A stretch of 64,000 nt of DNA, taken from CAZCEC01 sp964497615. Its GTDB lineage: Bacteria; Chloroflexota; Anaerolineae; Anaerolineales; UBA6663. Shown one piece after another: positions 8,060-16,691 of this stretch. The notes below the pieces were generated by a model, which ran no database searches, was not told where the DNA came from, and saw nothing but the letters and a program-made list of their open reading frames with translations. Every line of letters starts with the position of its first letter. Positions within the stretch are counted from its first letter, which is position 1. Where the stretch lies: positions 39,519-103,518 of the forward strand of contig CAZCEC010000018.1 of the NCBI GenBank assembly GCA_964497615.1, given 5' to 3'. The translations under genes were made by a program, and so were the position numbers.

Positions 8060-8902
8060 CTAGGCCTTCACCTGCCCGTTGACGGCCTCCATCAGTTCCT
8101 GATGGGCCTGGGAGGCCGGCCAGCCGTCGCGGAAAATGCGGCTGATGGCGCGAGTGATGGCCTCCGGGTTCTGGTGCTGGAAGATGTTGCGGCCCACGGA
8201 GCAGCCGACGGCGCCCACGCTGCGGGCCTGGGCCATGCGGGTGAGCAGTTCCTCGTCGGAGATGAGGGAGCCGCCGGCCAGCACGACGGGCCGGTCGCAG
8301 GCGCGGATGATGTCGCCGAAGGAGGCGGCGTCGCCGGACCAGTTGACCTTGACGATGTCGGCGCCCATCTCGGCGCACAGGCGGGCGTTGCGTATGAGGT
8401 AGTCTGGACCGAGGCTGGCGGCCATGCTGTTGAGGCTCTGGTAGGCGTTGGGGTATTCGGCCTCGGCGATGAAGGGCATGCCCACGCGTTCGCAGGTCTC
8501 GCCGATGCTGGAGAGGTAGGCGATGGCGTCGGGCTCGTTCTCGCCGGCCAGGGCCACGTAGACCACGACGGCGTCGGCGCCGATGCGCAGGGCCTCGTCC
8601 ACCGAGCCAATGGCGGTGATGAGGGCGCCGCTGGGCCGGCCGGCGGCCGAGGCGGTGAGCATGAGGGCCAGCGAGGTGTCGCGGCGGAAGTCGCCGGCGA
8701 ACTGCTTGGCGACGCCGCGGCCCAGCATGAGCACGTTCGCGCCGCCGGCAATCGCCTGCCGCACGCGGGCGCCGGTGTCGTACAGCCCATCGAGGAAGAT
8801 GGGCGAGGTCATCCCGTGGTCTATGGCGCAGATGAGGCAGGTGTTGGTTTCGGCCTGGATAAGCCGCTGCATGCGGATGCGTTTGCCGGTCGAAGCAGAC
8901 AT
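8060..8902 (-). CDS. Class I aldolase of the DhnA/LsrF (FbaB-like) family
   Basis: A 280-residue TIM-barrel aldolase. CAIDHGMTSP near residues 25-34 is the typical first Asp-His segment, and the Schiff-base lysine is Lys185 in ADIVKVNWSG. The C-terminal phosphate-binding loops appear as VLAGGS and GCSVGRNIFQ. The family includes archaeal-type fructose-bisphosphate aldolase, LsrF and related enzymes. The ATG at 8902 is preferred over a TTG two codons earlier because AAAGGAG ends seven bases before it. It sits between the glycerol-1-phosphate-dehydrogenase-like gene and the FGGY kinase gene. It probably cleaves the kinase product to a triose phosphate, an inference from order. Confidence 0.83.
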   Translation of the reverse strand: MSASTGKRIRMQRLIQAETNTCLICAIDHGMTSPIFLDGLYDTGARVRQAIAGGANVLMLGRGVAKQFAGDFRRDTSLALMLTASAAGRPSGALITAIGSVDEALRIGADAVVVYVALAGENEPDAIAYLSSIGETCERVGMPFIAEAEYPNAYQSLNSMAASLGPDYLIRNARLCAEMGADIVKVNWSGDAASFGDIIRACDRPVVLAGGSLISDEELLTRMAQARSVGAVGCSVGRNIFQHQNPEAITRAISRIFRDGWPASQAHQELMEAVNGQVKA

Positions 8903-8914
8903 GAGCAATCTCCT

Positions 8915-10408
8915 TTATGGGTGGTGGGCGCAGGGTACTGCGCTGGGGGCGGGCGCGGGCAGTTCGTCTCGCAGCCACACGCGGGACCAAAGCGAGGCCG
9001 CATCCCAATTCAGAAACACGAATAGATCGCCGAGCGTGAGCCGGCGGCGGATAAGAGGAGCGCTGAAGAACGCAAAGCGCACATCGGCTTCGGCGGCGGG
9101 CGGGTCCAACTCGTCGAAGCGCAGGGGCGCGCCAGCCCGCTCCAGGATGAGGGCGGCCTGCCGCCAGGTGCGCAGCCGCTCCTGCAAGCCAGCCCGGGCG
9201 GCGGGCCAATGACGGAGGGCCGCGGCCGTGCGCTCGCGTTGGGCGTGCCAGGCGGCGAGTTTGAGCTGATAGTCGGCCCAGCACTCCTGGGCCACGCCGC
9301 CGCTGGGGTCGAGGGCACTAAAGGCGGCCTGGATTTTCGCCTGCATTGCGCCCGCGTCTGGGTAACAGGCTTCGAGGGTGACCTCAGCCGGGTCGAACTC
9401 GGCCAGGAATAACTCCCAGGCGCGGGTGGTGAGGGTGGTGGCGAGGGCGACCTGCGAGCCGTGCTGGGCCAGGGGGCGGCCGGCGCGCTCGGCTGCCAGA
9501 TCGAGGACGTGCGAAACGACGTGCTCGAAGCCAGAGAGGGGGGCGGTGGCGTGCGAGAGCGACATCGCCAGCCCGGCGAGGGTGATGAGGCGGGCCAAGA
9601 TCGAAACTGCCTCCAGTTCGCCCGCGCGGATGGCGGGGGCCTGCTCCAGCAGGATGTCATCAAGTGGTCCCATCAGGGTGCGGGCGAACTCAGTGTGGGT
9701 GTCGTCCAGGCCAAGCTGGTTGGCGAGGTACCAATCCGCGAAGCTGCCGCAGGCGGCCACCAGGTCGCCCACGCCCGCCGCCGTCATGCTGGCCGGGGCG
9801 TCGCGCAGAGTCTCCAGGTCGCACACCAGCACATCCGGGTAGCGCGAGGGCTGGGTGCGCTTGACGCCGCCGACGAAGACCGGGGCCATGTTGGAGGTGT
9901 AGGCGCTGACGCTGTTGGCGGTCTGGTAGACGACGAAGGGCAGGGGCGCGGCCTGGGCTTCCTTAGCCCACAGGAAGCAGGCGTGCTTGGCCACGTCCGT
10001 CACCGTGCCGGAGCCGACGGAGAGCACGGCCACGCCAGGGCGCAGGCGGGCCTGAACCGACTCGATCTGGGGAAAGTCGGTGTGGACCTGGCCGGTGTGG
10101 TCGGGGGCCAGCCAAACAGGCTCGGGCTGCCAGCCGGCCGCGCGCAAGACGGAGAGGACCTGGGGCTTGAGGTCCGCGCCAGCGCGCCGCATGGGGGTCT
10201 GATCCATGACCACGAGCAGGGGCTGATCGGGCCGCGCACCGGCCTCGGTGAGCAATTCCGGCAGGCGGAAGAGCGCGCCGCTCTCAAACACCATGGCGCG
10301 GATGGGCTGCGGCTCGCCGGCCGGATAGCCGGGGATCTGACGGATGAGGTCCCAGAAAGCGCCGCCGTGGGCGCCGCCGGTGGCGGGGTCGAAGGGCAGG
10401 CTAGGCAT
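8915..10408 (-). CDS. sn-Glycerol-1-phosphate dehydrogenase-like (AraM family) iron-containing dehydrogenase
   Basis: A 497-residue member of the Fe-ADH/dehydroquinate-synthase superfamily. GSGTVTDVAKH at 132-142 binds NAD(P). The metal ligands are likely Asp in GVGDLVA, His in GFEHVVSH and His in AQHGSQVALAT. The DW(Y)LA and SGFEHVVSH segments are typical of AraM/Egs glycerol-1-phosphate dehydrogenases, which interconvert dihydroxyacetone phosphate and glycerol-1-phosphate. It is about 100 residues longer than Bacillus AraM, with both an N-terminal stretch and a C-terminal helical extension rich in Arg and Ala. It overlaps the DapA-family gene by 8 bases. In this catabolic operon it may run in the oxidising direction or act on another polyol phosphate. 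Confidence 0.8.
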   Translation of the reverse strand: MPSLPFDPATGGAHGGAFWDLIRQIPGYPAGEPQPIRAMVFESGALFRLPELLTEAGARPDQPLLVVMDQTPMRRAGADLKPQVLSVLRAAGWQPEPVWLAPDHTGQVHTDFPQIESVQARLRPGVAVLSVGSGTVTDVAKHACFLWAKEAQAAPLPFVVYQTANSVSAYTSNMAPVFVGGVKRTQPSRYPDVLVCDLETLRDAPASMTAAGVGDLVAACGSFADWYLANQLGLDDTHTEFARTLMGPLDDILLEQAPAIRAGELEAVSILARLITLAGLAMSLSHATAPLSGFEHVVSHVLDLAAERAGRPLAQHGSQVALATTLTTRAWELFLAEFDPAEVTLEACYPDAGAMQAKIQAAFSALDPSGGVAQECWADYQLKLAAWHAQRERTAAALRHWPAARAGLQERLRTWRQAALILERAGAPLRFDELDPPAAEADVRFAFFSAPLIRRRLTLGDLFVFLNWDAASLWSRVWLRDELPAPAPSAVPCAHHP

Positions 10409-11339
10409 GGACCTTTTCTTCCAGCAGGCCAGCCTGGAGCATCGAGCGGCGGATGCCGGCTAACTCGGCCTGCGCGAGGGGGAGCAGGGGCGGGCGCACG
10501 GCGATGTTCTCGATGACACCGAGGAGCGACAGGGCATACTTGGTGCGCGCGCGGTAGTCGGTGACGGGCGGGGCGAAGATGAGGTCGGCGAAGGGCTGGA
10601 GGCGCGCTCCCAGCGCCTGGCCCGCGGCGAAGTCCTGCTGGCGCACGGCGGCCAGCATCTCCACCTGCTCGCGCAGGCCGAGGGTGGCGAAGCCGAGCAG
10701 CGCGCCGTCGGCGCCCAGCACGAAGGCCTCGTAGATGAAGTTGTCGTTGCCGTTGAGCAGGGCGATGGGCCGAGGGGCGGATTGGAGGGCGGCCTTGACC
10801 TGGAGGAAGCGCAGGGCGTCGAAGCTGGCCTCCTTGATGGCGGTGACGGTGGGGATCTCGATGAGCCGGTGGATGATCTCCGGTTCGAACAGCACGCCGC
10901 CGAGGGCAGGCTGAAGCTGGAAGAGGATGAGGGGCAGGTCCACTGCCTCGGCCACGGCGGCGTGATATTGATAGGGCACCTCCGGGTTGAGGGGTTGGCC
11001 GAGGTAGGCAGAGATGGGGAACATGAGCAGGGCATCGGCCCCGGCGGCCTGCGCGGCGCGGGCGTTGGCAATGCCCAGCGCTGTGGACGACCCGGCGATG
11101 CCGGCCACTACGCCGCAGCGGCCGGCCGCCGCCTCGGCCACCGTCTCGATGGTCAGGCGGCGCTCGTCGGGCGTGAGGTTGGGACCTTCGCCGGTGTCGG
11201 CGTTGACGGCCAGCGCCACGGGGCCTTGCGGGACGAGCCACTCGACGTAGCGGCGCAGGGCGGGGACGTCCACCTGGCCGTCCCGGGTGAAGGGGGTGAC
11301 GATGGCGGGGATGAGGCCGTTAAGGTTGAGGGTTGGCAT
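10401..11339 (-). CDS. DapA/NanA-family lyase or dehydratase with an altered active site
   Basis: A 312-residue class I aldolase-type TIM barrel. The Schiff-base lysine is Lys169 in VTAIKEAS. The usual carboxylate loop GTTGE reads NADTGE. The normally conserved YNxP strand reads LFQLQP, so the catalytic tyrosine is replaced by Phe140. Family members split or dehydrate 2-keto acids (dihydrodipicolinate synthase, KDG aldolase, 5-keto-4-deoxyglucarate dehydratase). A good SD (TTGGAG) precedes the ATG. The start overlaps the end of the Gfo/Idh gene by 20 bases. A role on a 2-keto-3-deoxy sugar acid would fit the enolase-family gene of the right arm, but the Phe suggests a different mechanism or substrate. 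Confidence 0.8.
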   Translation of the reverse strand: MPTLNLNGLIPAIVTPFTRDGQVDVPALRRYVEWLVPQGPVALAVNADTGEGPNLTPDERRLTIETVAEAAAGRCGVVAGIAGSSTALGIANARAAQAAGADALLMFPISAYLGQPLNPEVPYQYHAAVAEAVDLPLILFQLQPALGGVLFEPEIIHRLIEIPTVTAIKEASFDALRFLQVKAALQSAPRPIALLNGNDNFIYEAFVLGADGALLGFATLGLREQVEMLAAVRQQDFAAGQALGARLQPFADLIFAPPVTDYRARTKYALSLLGVIENIAVRPPLLPLAQAELAGIRRSMLQAGLLEEKVHA

Positions 11340-12402
11340 GGGCAGTCTCCAAGACAGGGATAGCACGGCATTCGAGGGCGGAGGCGTACAAGGCCAGGAT
11401 GGCGGCCAGGGCGCGGCGCGCATCGTGGCCGCTGGTGGGGGCGGGTTGGCCGGCCTGCACGGCGCGGGCGAAGTCGTCCACGGCGCGGGCAAAGACGTTC
11501 ACCGGCGGGTTGGGCAGGGTGAGCCACTCGCCCGCGGGCAGATCGTTCCAGGGGCGGCGCCGGAACAGGCGCAGAGGATCGTCGGTGTAGGGGTCCGGCA
11601 GGCGCAACTGCCCCTCGGTGCCATACAGGTCGAAGCACTCATCGCCAGGCCGGGCGCCGGGCAGGTGCGCGCCCGCGATGAGGCTGCCGATGGCGCCGTT
11701 CTCGAAGCGCAGGGTGGCGGCGGCGGTGTCTTCCACCTCCACCTCGGGCGGGGCTTGCAGGGCATCAACCTCGCCCGTGATGCGGATGACCGGCAGACCG
11801 GTGACGTGCCAGAGCAGGTCCAGCAGATGGCTGGTGTTCATCAGCACCACGCCGCCGCCGGCCTCGGCGCGGCGAGCGCGCCAGGGGTTGGGGCTGCGGC
11901 CGGTGTAGCCCGCGCGCCAGTACGTGAGGGGCTTGTCGATCAGGGTTTGGATGCGCACCGCCGTGATCTCGCCGAGGGCGCCAGCCTGCACCAGGGAGCG
12001 CGCGTGGACGTAGGCGGGGTGATGGCGCAATTCGTAGAACACGCCCAGCGCCAGGCCGCGCGAGGCGGCCAGCGCGATCAACTCATCGGCGCCGGCCAGG
12101 GTGAGGGCCAGTGGTTTTTCAACCAGGGCGGCTTTGCCGGCCAGCAGAGCAAGGCGCGCGAGGGCGGCGAGGCTGGCGTGGGGCACGGCGATGTAGACGG
12201 CGTCCACGCCGGGATGCTCGAGCAGGGCTTCGAGGCTCTCGGCGCAATCCACGCCATAGCGGCCAGCGAGATCGCTGGCGAGCACGAGGTCGCGGTCGTA
12301 TACCTGCGTGATGCGGGCGACGCTGGACTCGGCCAGGGCGGCGCAGACGGGCAGGGCGGCACTGCCGCAGCCGATGATGCCAAAGCGCACCCGCTCAGGC
12401 AT
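11320..12402 (-). CDS. Gfo/Idh/MocA family NAD(P)-dependent sugar oxidoreductase
   Basis: A 360-residue protein. The N-terminal Rossmann fold starts GIIGCGSAALPV, with the conserved VEKPLALT motif near residue 95, whose Lys is catalytic in the family. The C-terminal alpha/beta domain follows, with GGGVVLMNTSHLLDLL where the usual D-x-x-x-H signature is located. Members oxidise or reduce cyclic sugars, inositols and sugar acids at a secondary hydroxyl. TGGAGG precedes the ATG at a normal distance. It overlaps the polysaccharide deacetylase gene by 8 bases and the DapA-family gene by 20, so the three are tightly coupled. The exact sugar is unknown. Confidence 0.87.
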   Translation of the reverse strand: MPERVRFGIIGCGSAALPVCAALAESSVARITQVYDRDLVLASDLAGRYGVDCAESLEALLEHPGVDAVYIAVPHASLAALARLALLAGKAALVEKPLALTLAGADELIALAASRGLALGVFYELRHHPAYVHARSLVQAGALGEITAVRIQTLIDKPLTYWRAGYTGRSPNPWRARRAEAGGGVVLMNTSHLLDLLWHVTGLPVIRITGEVDALQAPPEVEVEDTAAATLRFENGAIGSLIAGAHLPGARPGDECFDLYGTEGQLRLPDPYTDDPLRLFRRRPWNDLPAGEWLTLPNPPVNVFARAVDDFARAVQAGQPAPTSGHDARRALAAILALYASALECRAIPVLETAHANPQP

Positions 12403-13354
12403 GGCGCGCCTCCAGCAGGAAAACGGCGTCACCCTCGCCGGCAGGGGGCAGCCACTCGCCATCGAGGCGGCCAATGTGAAACGGCGAGGCGTGCCGCACC
12501 TGGGCGCGGGTGGTGAAGGCAGCGCAGAAGCCGGCGCGGGCCAGGGCGGCGGGGGTGCGCTCGTCGAAGCCGCCGAAGGGATAGGCAAAGGCGAAGGGGC
12601 CGGGCGCGAGGCGGGCCAGCCAGGCCGCAGAGGCAGATGCTTCGCGCGCCAGGGCGGTGTCGTCCAGAAAGTCGAGCCAGGGATGGGTGGCGCTGTGGCC
12701 GCCAAAATGCATGCCGCCGGCCAGCATCTCGCGCGCCTGGGCGGGAGAGAGGAAGAGGCGGTCGGCCACTTCCAACTCGGGTCCGATGTGGGCGGCGAAC
12801 AACTGCGCAAGGGCTGGCGCGGCCTCGCGGGCCAGTTCGCGTTGGAGCGTAACCCGAAAGGCTTCGGTGGGATTGTCGCGGGCGAAGGTGAAGGGGCCAG
12901 CGAGATGGGCCGCGGAGATGGCGGCCAGGCGCTGGCGCGCAGCGGCGTCGAGGCGCGCCTCCAGGCGCTCACGGAAACCGTCAAAGCCAAGCGCTGCGAT
13001 CAGGAAGTGCAATTGGTGAGGCAGGGGCAGGCCCGCGCCCTCCTGGCGCGCCAGCGCGAAGAACAGGCCGGACAGGCCGCGCGCGCGGAGGCGCGGGAAG
13101 ACGTTGAGATAGTGGTCGCTCACGCCGTCGTCGAAGGTGAGTGCGCAGGCGCGGGGGGGCAGCGCCGCCTCGCCCAGCAGATGGGCGCGCACCGCGGGCC
13201 AATCCACGAGGGTGTAACGCTCAGCCAGCAGATCAAGCTGGGCGTCGAAGAGGGCGGTGGGCAGGCCGAGGATGCCGGAGCCGGCCTCGGCCGCGTCGCC
13301 GGGGTCGCGCACATAGTGGTACATCACAACGGTCAGATCAAGCGGCCGGTCCAT
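12395..13354 (-). CDS. Polysaccharide deacetylase family (NodB-type) protein
   Basis: A 319-residue NodB-homology protein. TFDDG contains the catalytic base and first metal Asp, and GGHSATHP holds the two metal histidines. YPFGGFDE follows as the usual motif. It starts MYHYV after a short strand, with no signal peptide or membrane anchor, so it should be cytoplasmic. Such enzymes remove N- or O-acetyl or formyl groups from sugars. Its place between a DUF2264 gene (1-base gap) and a Gfo/Idh gene suggests deacetylation of an imported oligosaccharide rather than of the cell wall. There is an unusually long insert between the two motifs. Confidence 0.88.
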   Translation of the reverse strand: MDRPLDLTVVMYHYVRDPGDAAEAGSGILGLPTALFDAQLDLLAERYTLVDWPAVRAHLLGEAALPPRACALTFDDGVSDHYLNVFPRLRARGLSGLFFALARQEGAGLPLPHQLHFLIAALGFDGFRERLEARLDAAARQRLAAISAAHLAGPFTFARDNPTEAFRVTLQRELAREAAPALAQLFAAHIGPELEVADRLFLSPAQAREMLAGGMHFGGHSATHPWLDFLDDTALAREASASAAWLARLAPGPFAFAYPFGGFDERTPAALARAGFCAAFTTRAQVRHASPFHIGRLDGEWLPPAGEGDAVFLLEARHA

Positions 13355-13355
13355 G

Positions 13356-15686
13356 TCACACGTCGAGGCGCAGGGTAATCAACTCACGTTCATTGCGGGC
13401 GCGCCAGGATCTGATAACGGCGGCGGGGACCGCGGCGGCGCCACACTCGACGGTGACATCCACGAGGCTGCCGTCGAGGGCCTCCACGCGGGCGCGCCGC
13501 AGTGGGCCGCCGATCCAGGCCGAGTCAAACTCAATGCCCGCATTCGTGAGCGCGGTGAGCGAGCCCGCTGGGCCGCGCACCAACTGGAAGATGGCGGGCG
13601 CTGAAAACGCGGCGACACCTTCAATTTGCTCTGCACCTGATCCGCTGAGGCACTGGCCGCCGGCCGCCACGCGCACCTGGCGAATGGCCGCGCCGGTGAA
13701 GGACACGCCGCCCACACTTACCTGCTCGGGCGGCGCGGCGCCGACGGCGGCGAAGGCTTCGTCGCCATCGGGCAGTGAGATGCGAAAGGCGCCATTGGGG
13801 GAGGCGGCGACGGCGACTTGCGCAAACTCAGCGGCGGGGTCGAAGGGGGCGGGGCGCGCCAGGCTGATGGCGGCCACGCAGCGCACGAGGGCGCTCGGCT
13901 CGGTCTCGCACACCAGGGGCTGCTCGGCGTAGGGGTAGGCCAGGTTCAGGTTGGACTGGCCGAGGAACGGGGCGCTGGCCTGCTGGCCGTCGTAGCCGAG
14001 CAAGCGGCGGATGCCAACGGCGCGGCCCTCGGCCTCGGCGTATTCCCAGCCGCTGGCCGGGTCCGAACGGCGCGTGACAGTGGTGGCCTGGGCGCAGCCA
14101 AGGGCGGCTGGGGCCTCAAAGGCCCGCACCGGGAAGGTGGGCTGGAGACGGGCGAGGCGCACTTGCCGGTCGCCCCACAGCAGCACCGCCGCCCACACGA
14201 GTTGAATCTCGTCCTCCACCATCTGCGGGAAGCACGCCCAGGAGAAGCCGGGGGCCACGCCGCCGGTCAGGGTGTTCAGGCGGTGGCCGAAGGCGCGACC
14301 ATCTCGGGTGAGGGATACCATGCCGTCCGGCGCTTGCGAGCCGCGCACCGCCGCCACGTTGAAGGGGAAGTGGGTGCTGTAGGCCAACTTGCCGTACTTG
14401 GCGGCGTAGTGGTAGCCGGGGGCTTCGTGCTCCTGGCCGGCGCGGCTGTTGAGCAGCAGCACTTGGCCGGTGGCGCGCCGCCCGGAGACGACGAAGCCGG
14501 GGCCGGGCAGGACTACTTCGTAGTCATCCTGCTCGACCGGCAGGGGCGCCTCAGGCTCGGTCCAGAACGGGTCATCTGGGGCGAAGGCGAGGGCATACAG
14601 GCCGCGGCAGCACCAATAGACGGAGCCGGGGGAGATGTAGGGTTCGCCGGCCGGGGGGTAATGACCGTGGTAACCATTAGTGAGGTGATGATCCACCGGG
14701 TCGAACAGGCCGCGCTCGGAGAAGTAGCGCAGGCTGCCGCTGGACAGGCGGCGGAGCACGCCGGGCGCGGCCGGGGCGATGCCCAACTGGTGCGCCACCT
14801 GGAAGCAGCCGGCGAGGGCGAAGCGATAGACGAGCGAACGCCCCCAGGCCGGGCAGACGCCGTTGGCGCCGAAGAGGCGCAGGAAGCCAGCGAGGAAGGA
14901 GCGCGACCGGGCCAGCAAGCGGTCGCGGTACTCGGGCCGGCGGACGCCGTCGAGGGCCGCCCATTGGAGGTAGTGGCCGTTGAACATCCAGGCGTTGTAC
15001 AGCTCGAACTCGTTCGCGATGCCGTCCACGTACCAACCGTCGCCGCGGTAGAACTCGGCCATGCGGTCCAGGCTGCTATCCAATTCGGCCAGGGGCACAG
15101 GCTGGCCCAGGCATAGGCGCACGGTCTGCGCCAGGGCGGGGAACATGTACCAGTTGTCAATGTAGACGCCGCGCCCATCCACCTGGGCGAGCCAGCGCAG
15201 CACCTGGGCCTGCTCGCCGGGGGTAAAGCGGTTGAACACACGCTCACGGGTGAGCCACACCGCCAGGGCCAGGTCGGCGCTTTCCACGAGGCGCTGATCC
15301 ATGTGCTCGATGTCACCCCAATAGGTGCGGGGGTCGTGCGGGTCGGTGCCTTCGAGCAGGCCCTGGCGCAGCAAGGCGGCCAGGTCCAGCGGGTGACCGT
15401 CCCACTCAATCACCTCCGGGTTGGCGGGCTGGCTGAGCCACGCTGCCCAGCCGGAGGCAATGCGGGCAAAAGACTCGATGCCGTCCACGCTGTCGGGCAG
15501 GCCGCGCCGGTCGTCCGGGTAGAGGGCGCGGGCGGGCGAGCCGGAGCGGGCGGCGGCCAGGGTGAAGCCGTAGGTCAGGCGCGCCAGCAGCGCCACCCAA
15601 TGGGCGCGGGTCCAGCCGGTGAAGGGCGACTGGGCCGGATCGAGCGCGGAGGGTGCGCTGGGGGCGGGCGCGGCGGCGACGGTCAT
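13356..15686 (-). CDS. DUF2264 domain protein, (alpha/alpha)6-barrel type, putative cytoplasmic glycan-degrading enzyme
   Basis: A 776-residue protein. The N-terminal two thirds match DUF2264: GWTRAHWVALLARL at the start, GIESFARI, YIDNWYMFPA and GDGWYVDGIANEFELYN, a helical-barrel region rich in aromatic and acidic residues. A beta-rich C-terminal part follows (HEAPGYHYAAKYGKLAYS onwards), similar in style to the C-terminal sandwiches of polysaccharide lyases and heparinase-like proteins. No signal peptide is seen. The reaction of DUF2264 proteins is not established; they are often found in plant-glycan and uronate loci. The start overlaps the luciferase-like gene stop as ATGA. A role on a modified oligosaccharide is an inference. 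Confidence 0.78.
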   Translation of the reverse strand: MTVAAAPAPSAPSALDPAQSPFTGWTRAHWVALLARLTYGFTLAAARSGSPARALYPDDRRGLPDSVDGIESFARIASGWAAWLSQPANPEVIEWDGHPLDLAALLRQGLLEGTDPHDPRTYWGDIEHMDQRLVESADLALAVWLTRERVFNRFTPGEQAQVLRWLAQVDGRGVYIDNWYMFPALAQTVRLCLGQPVPLAELDSSLDRMAEFYRGDGWYVDGIANEFELYNAWMFNGHYLQWAALDGVRRPEYRDRLLARSRSFLAGFLRLFGANGVCPAWGRSLVYRFALAGCFQVAHQLGIAPAAPGVLRRLSSGSLRYFSERGLFDPVDHHLTNGYHGHYPPAGEPYISPGSVYWCCRGLYALAFAPDDPFWTEPEAPLPVEQDDYEVVLPGPGFVVSGRRATGQVLLLNSRAGQEHEAPGYHYAAKYGKLAYSTHFPFNVAAVRGSQAPDGMVSLTRDGRAFGHRLNTLTGGVAPGFSWACFPQMVEDEIQLVWAAVLLWGDRQVRLARLQPTFPVRAFEAPAALGCAQATTVTRRSDPASGWEYAEAEGRAVGIRRLLGYDGQQASAPFLGQSNLNLAYPYAEQPLVCETEPSALVRCVAAISLARPAPFDPAAEFAQVAVAASPNGAFRISLPDGDEAFAAVGAAPPEQVSVGGVSFTGAAIRQVRVAAGGQCLSGSGAEQIEGVAAFSAPAIFQLVRGPAGSLTALTNAGIEFDSAWIGGPLRRARVEALDGSLVDVTVECGAAAVPAAVIRSWRARNERELITLRLDV

Positions 15687-16663
15687 CGGAAGGCGGGCAT
15701 CACTTCGGCGGAGATGAGCTCCAGCTCGCGCATGATGTGGTCATGCGGCATGCCGGGGAAGTACAGGCGGCAGATGAGGTGATCCACGCCGAAAGTCTCC
15801 TCAAAGCGCTTGAGCTTGAGGATGCAGTCTTCGGGGCTGCCGACGATGAAGCGGTCGCGGCTGAGGGCTTCGAGCTGGTCCACCGGAGTGCTGTCCTGCG
15901 TGCCGATGAGGGGATGGTTCCAGCCGCCGTATTCGTCGCGGTAGTTGATCATCAGGTACCTCTCGGCCAATTCCCAGGCGCGCTCGCGGGTGTCGGCGAT
16001 GACGACCTCACGGGTGAGGGGTGAAGGCACGGCCGCCGGGTCCTTGCCGAACTCGACCAGGTGGGCGCGATACTTGACCTGGGCATCGAGCAGTTTGTCG
16101 AGGTGGGCGGTGGGGCCAGGCACCCAGGCGTCGCCGAGTTGGGCGGCGCGCTTGAGCGACAACTCGCCCCAGCCGCCCAGCCACAGGGGCGGGGGCGCGG
16201 CCGGGCGCGGTTCGATGCGGCCGCGGACGGTGAAGTGGCGGCCGGCGAAGTTTACTTCTTCCTGCGTCCACAAGGCGCGCATGATCTGGAGCATCTCCAC
16301 ATACATGCCGCCGCGGCCATCCAGGGGCTGGCCGTAAAGCTCGAACTCCGGCGGGCGGTAGCCGATGGCGACGCCGAGGATGGCGCGCCCGCCGGACATG
16401 ACATCGAGCAGGGCCACGTCTTCGGCCACGCGCACGGGGTGGTAGAAGGGCAGGACGATGATGTCGGTGCCGAGGAGCAAGCGCTCGGTGCGGGTGGCGA
16501 TGCCGGCCAGGGCCATCAGGGGCGAGGGCCAATAGTGGTTGCGGATGCCGTGGTGCTCCTCCAGCCAGATTGAATCAAAGCCCAGGGCCTCGCCGTGCAG
16601 GGCCTCTTCCAGGGCCTCCTTGAAGAACGGACCACCTTCGGTGGGGATGAAGCCAAAGCGCAT
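15683..16663 (-). CDS. LLM-class (luciferase-like) flavin-dependent oxidoreductase
   Basis: A 326-residue bacterial luciferase-like TIM barrel beginning MRFGFIPTEGG. It has SIWLEEHHG, the paired histidines of the family, then ALAGIATRTERLLLGTDI and VLDVMSGGRAILGVAIGYRPPEF, which is the usual flavin-domain core. These enzymes use reduced FMN or F420 in monooxygenation or hydride transfer. The ATG at 16663 was chosen because the protein then starts at the first barrel strand; the upstream extension is low in conserved features. The stop overlaps the DUF2264 ATG. What it does in a sugar operon is unclear. Confidence 0.85.
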   Translation of the reverse strand: MRFGFIPTEGGPFFKEALEEALHGEALGFDSIWLEEHHGIRNHYWPSPLMALAGIATRTERLLLGTDIIVLPFYHPVRVAEDVALLDVMSGGRAILGVAIGYRPPEFELYGQPLDGRGGMYVEMLQIMRALWTQEEVNFAGRHFTVRGRIEPRPAAPPPLWLGGWGELSLKRAAQLGDAWVPGPTAHLDKLLDAQVKYRAHLVEFGKDPAAVPSPLTREVVIADTRERAWELAERYLMINYRDEYGGWNHPLIGTQDSTPVDQLEALSRDRFIVGSPEDCILKLKRFEETFGVDHLICRLYFPGMPHDHIMRELELISAEVMPAFR

Positions 16664-16691
16664 CGTGGTTGTCTCCCGTTGATTCAGGCCA

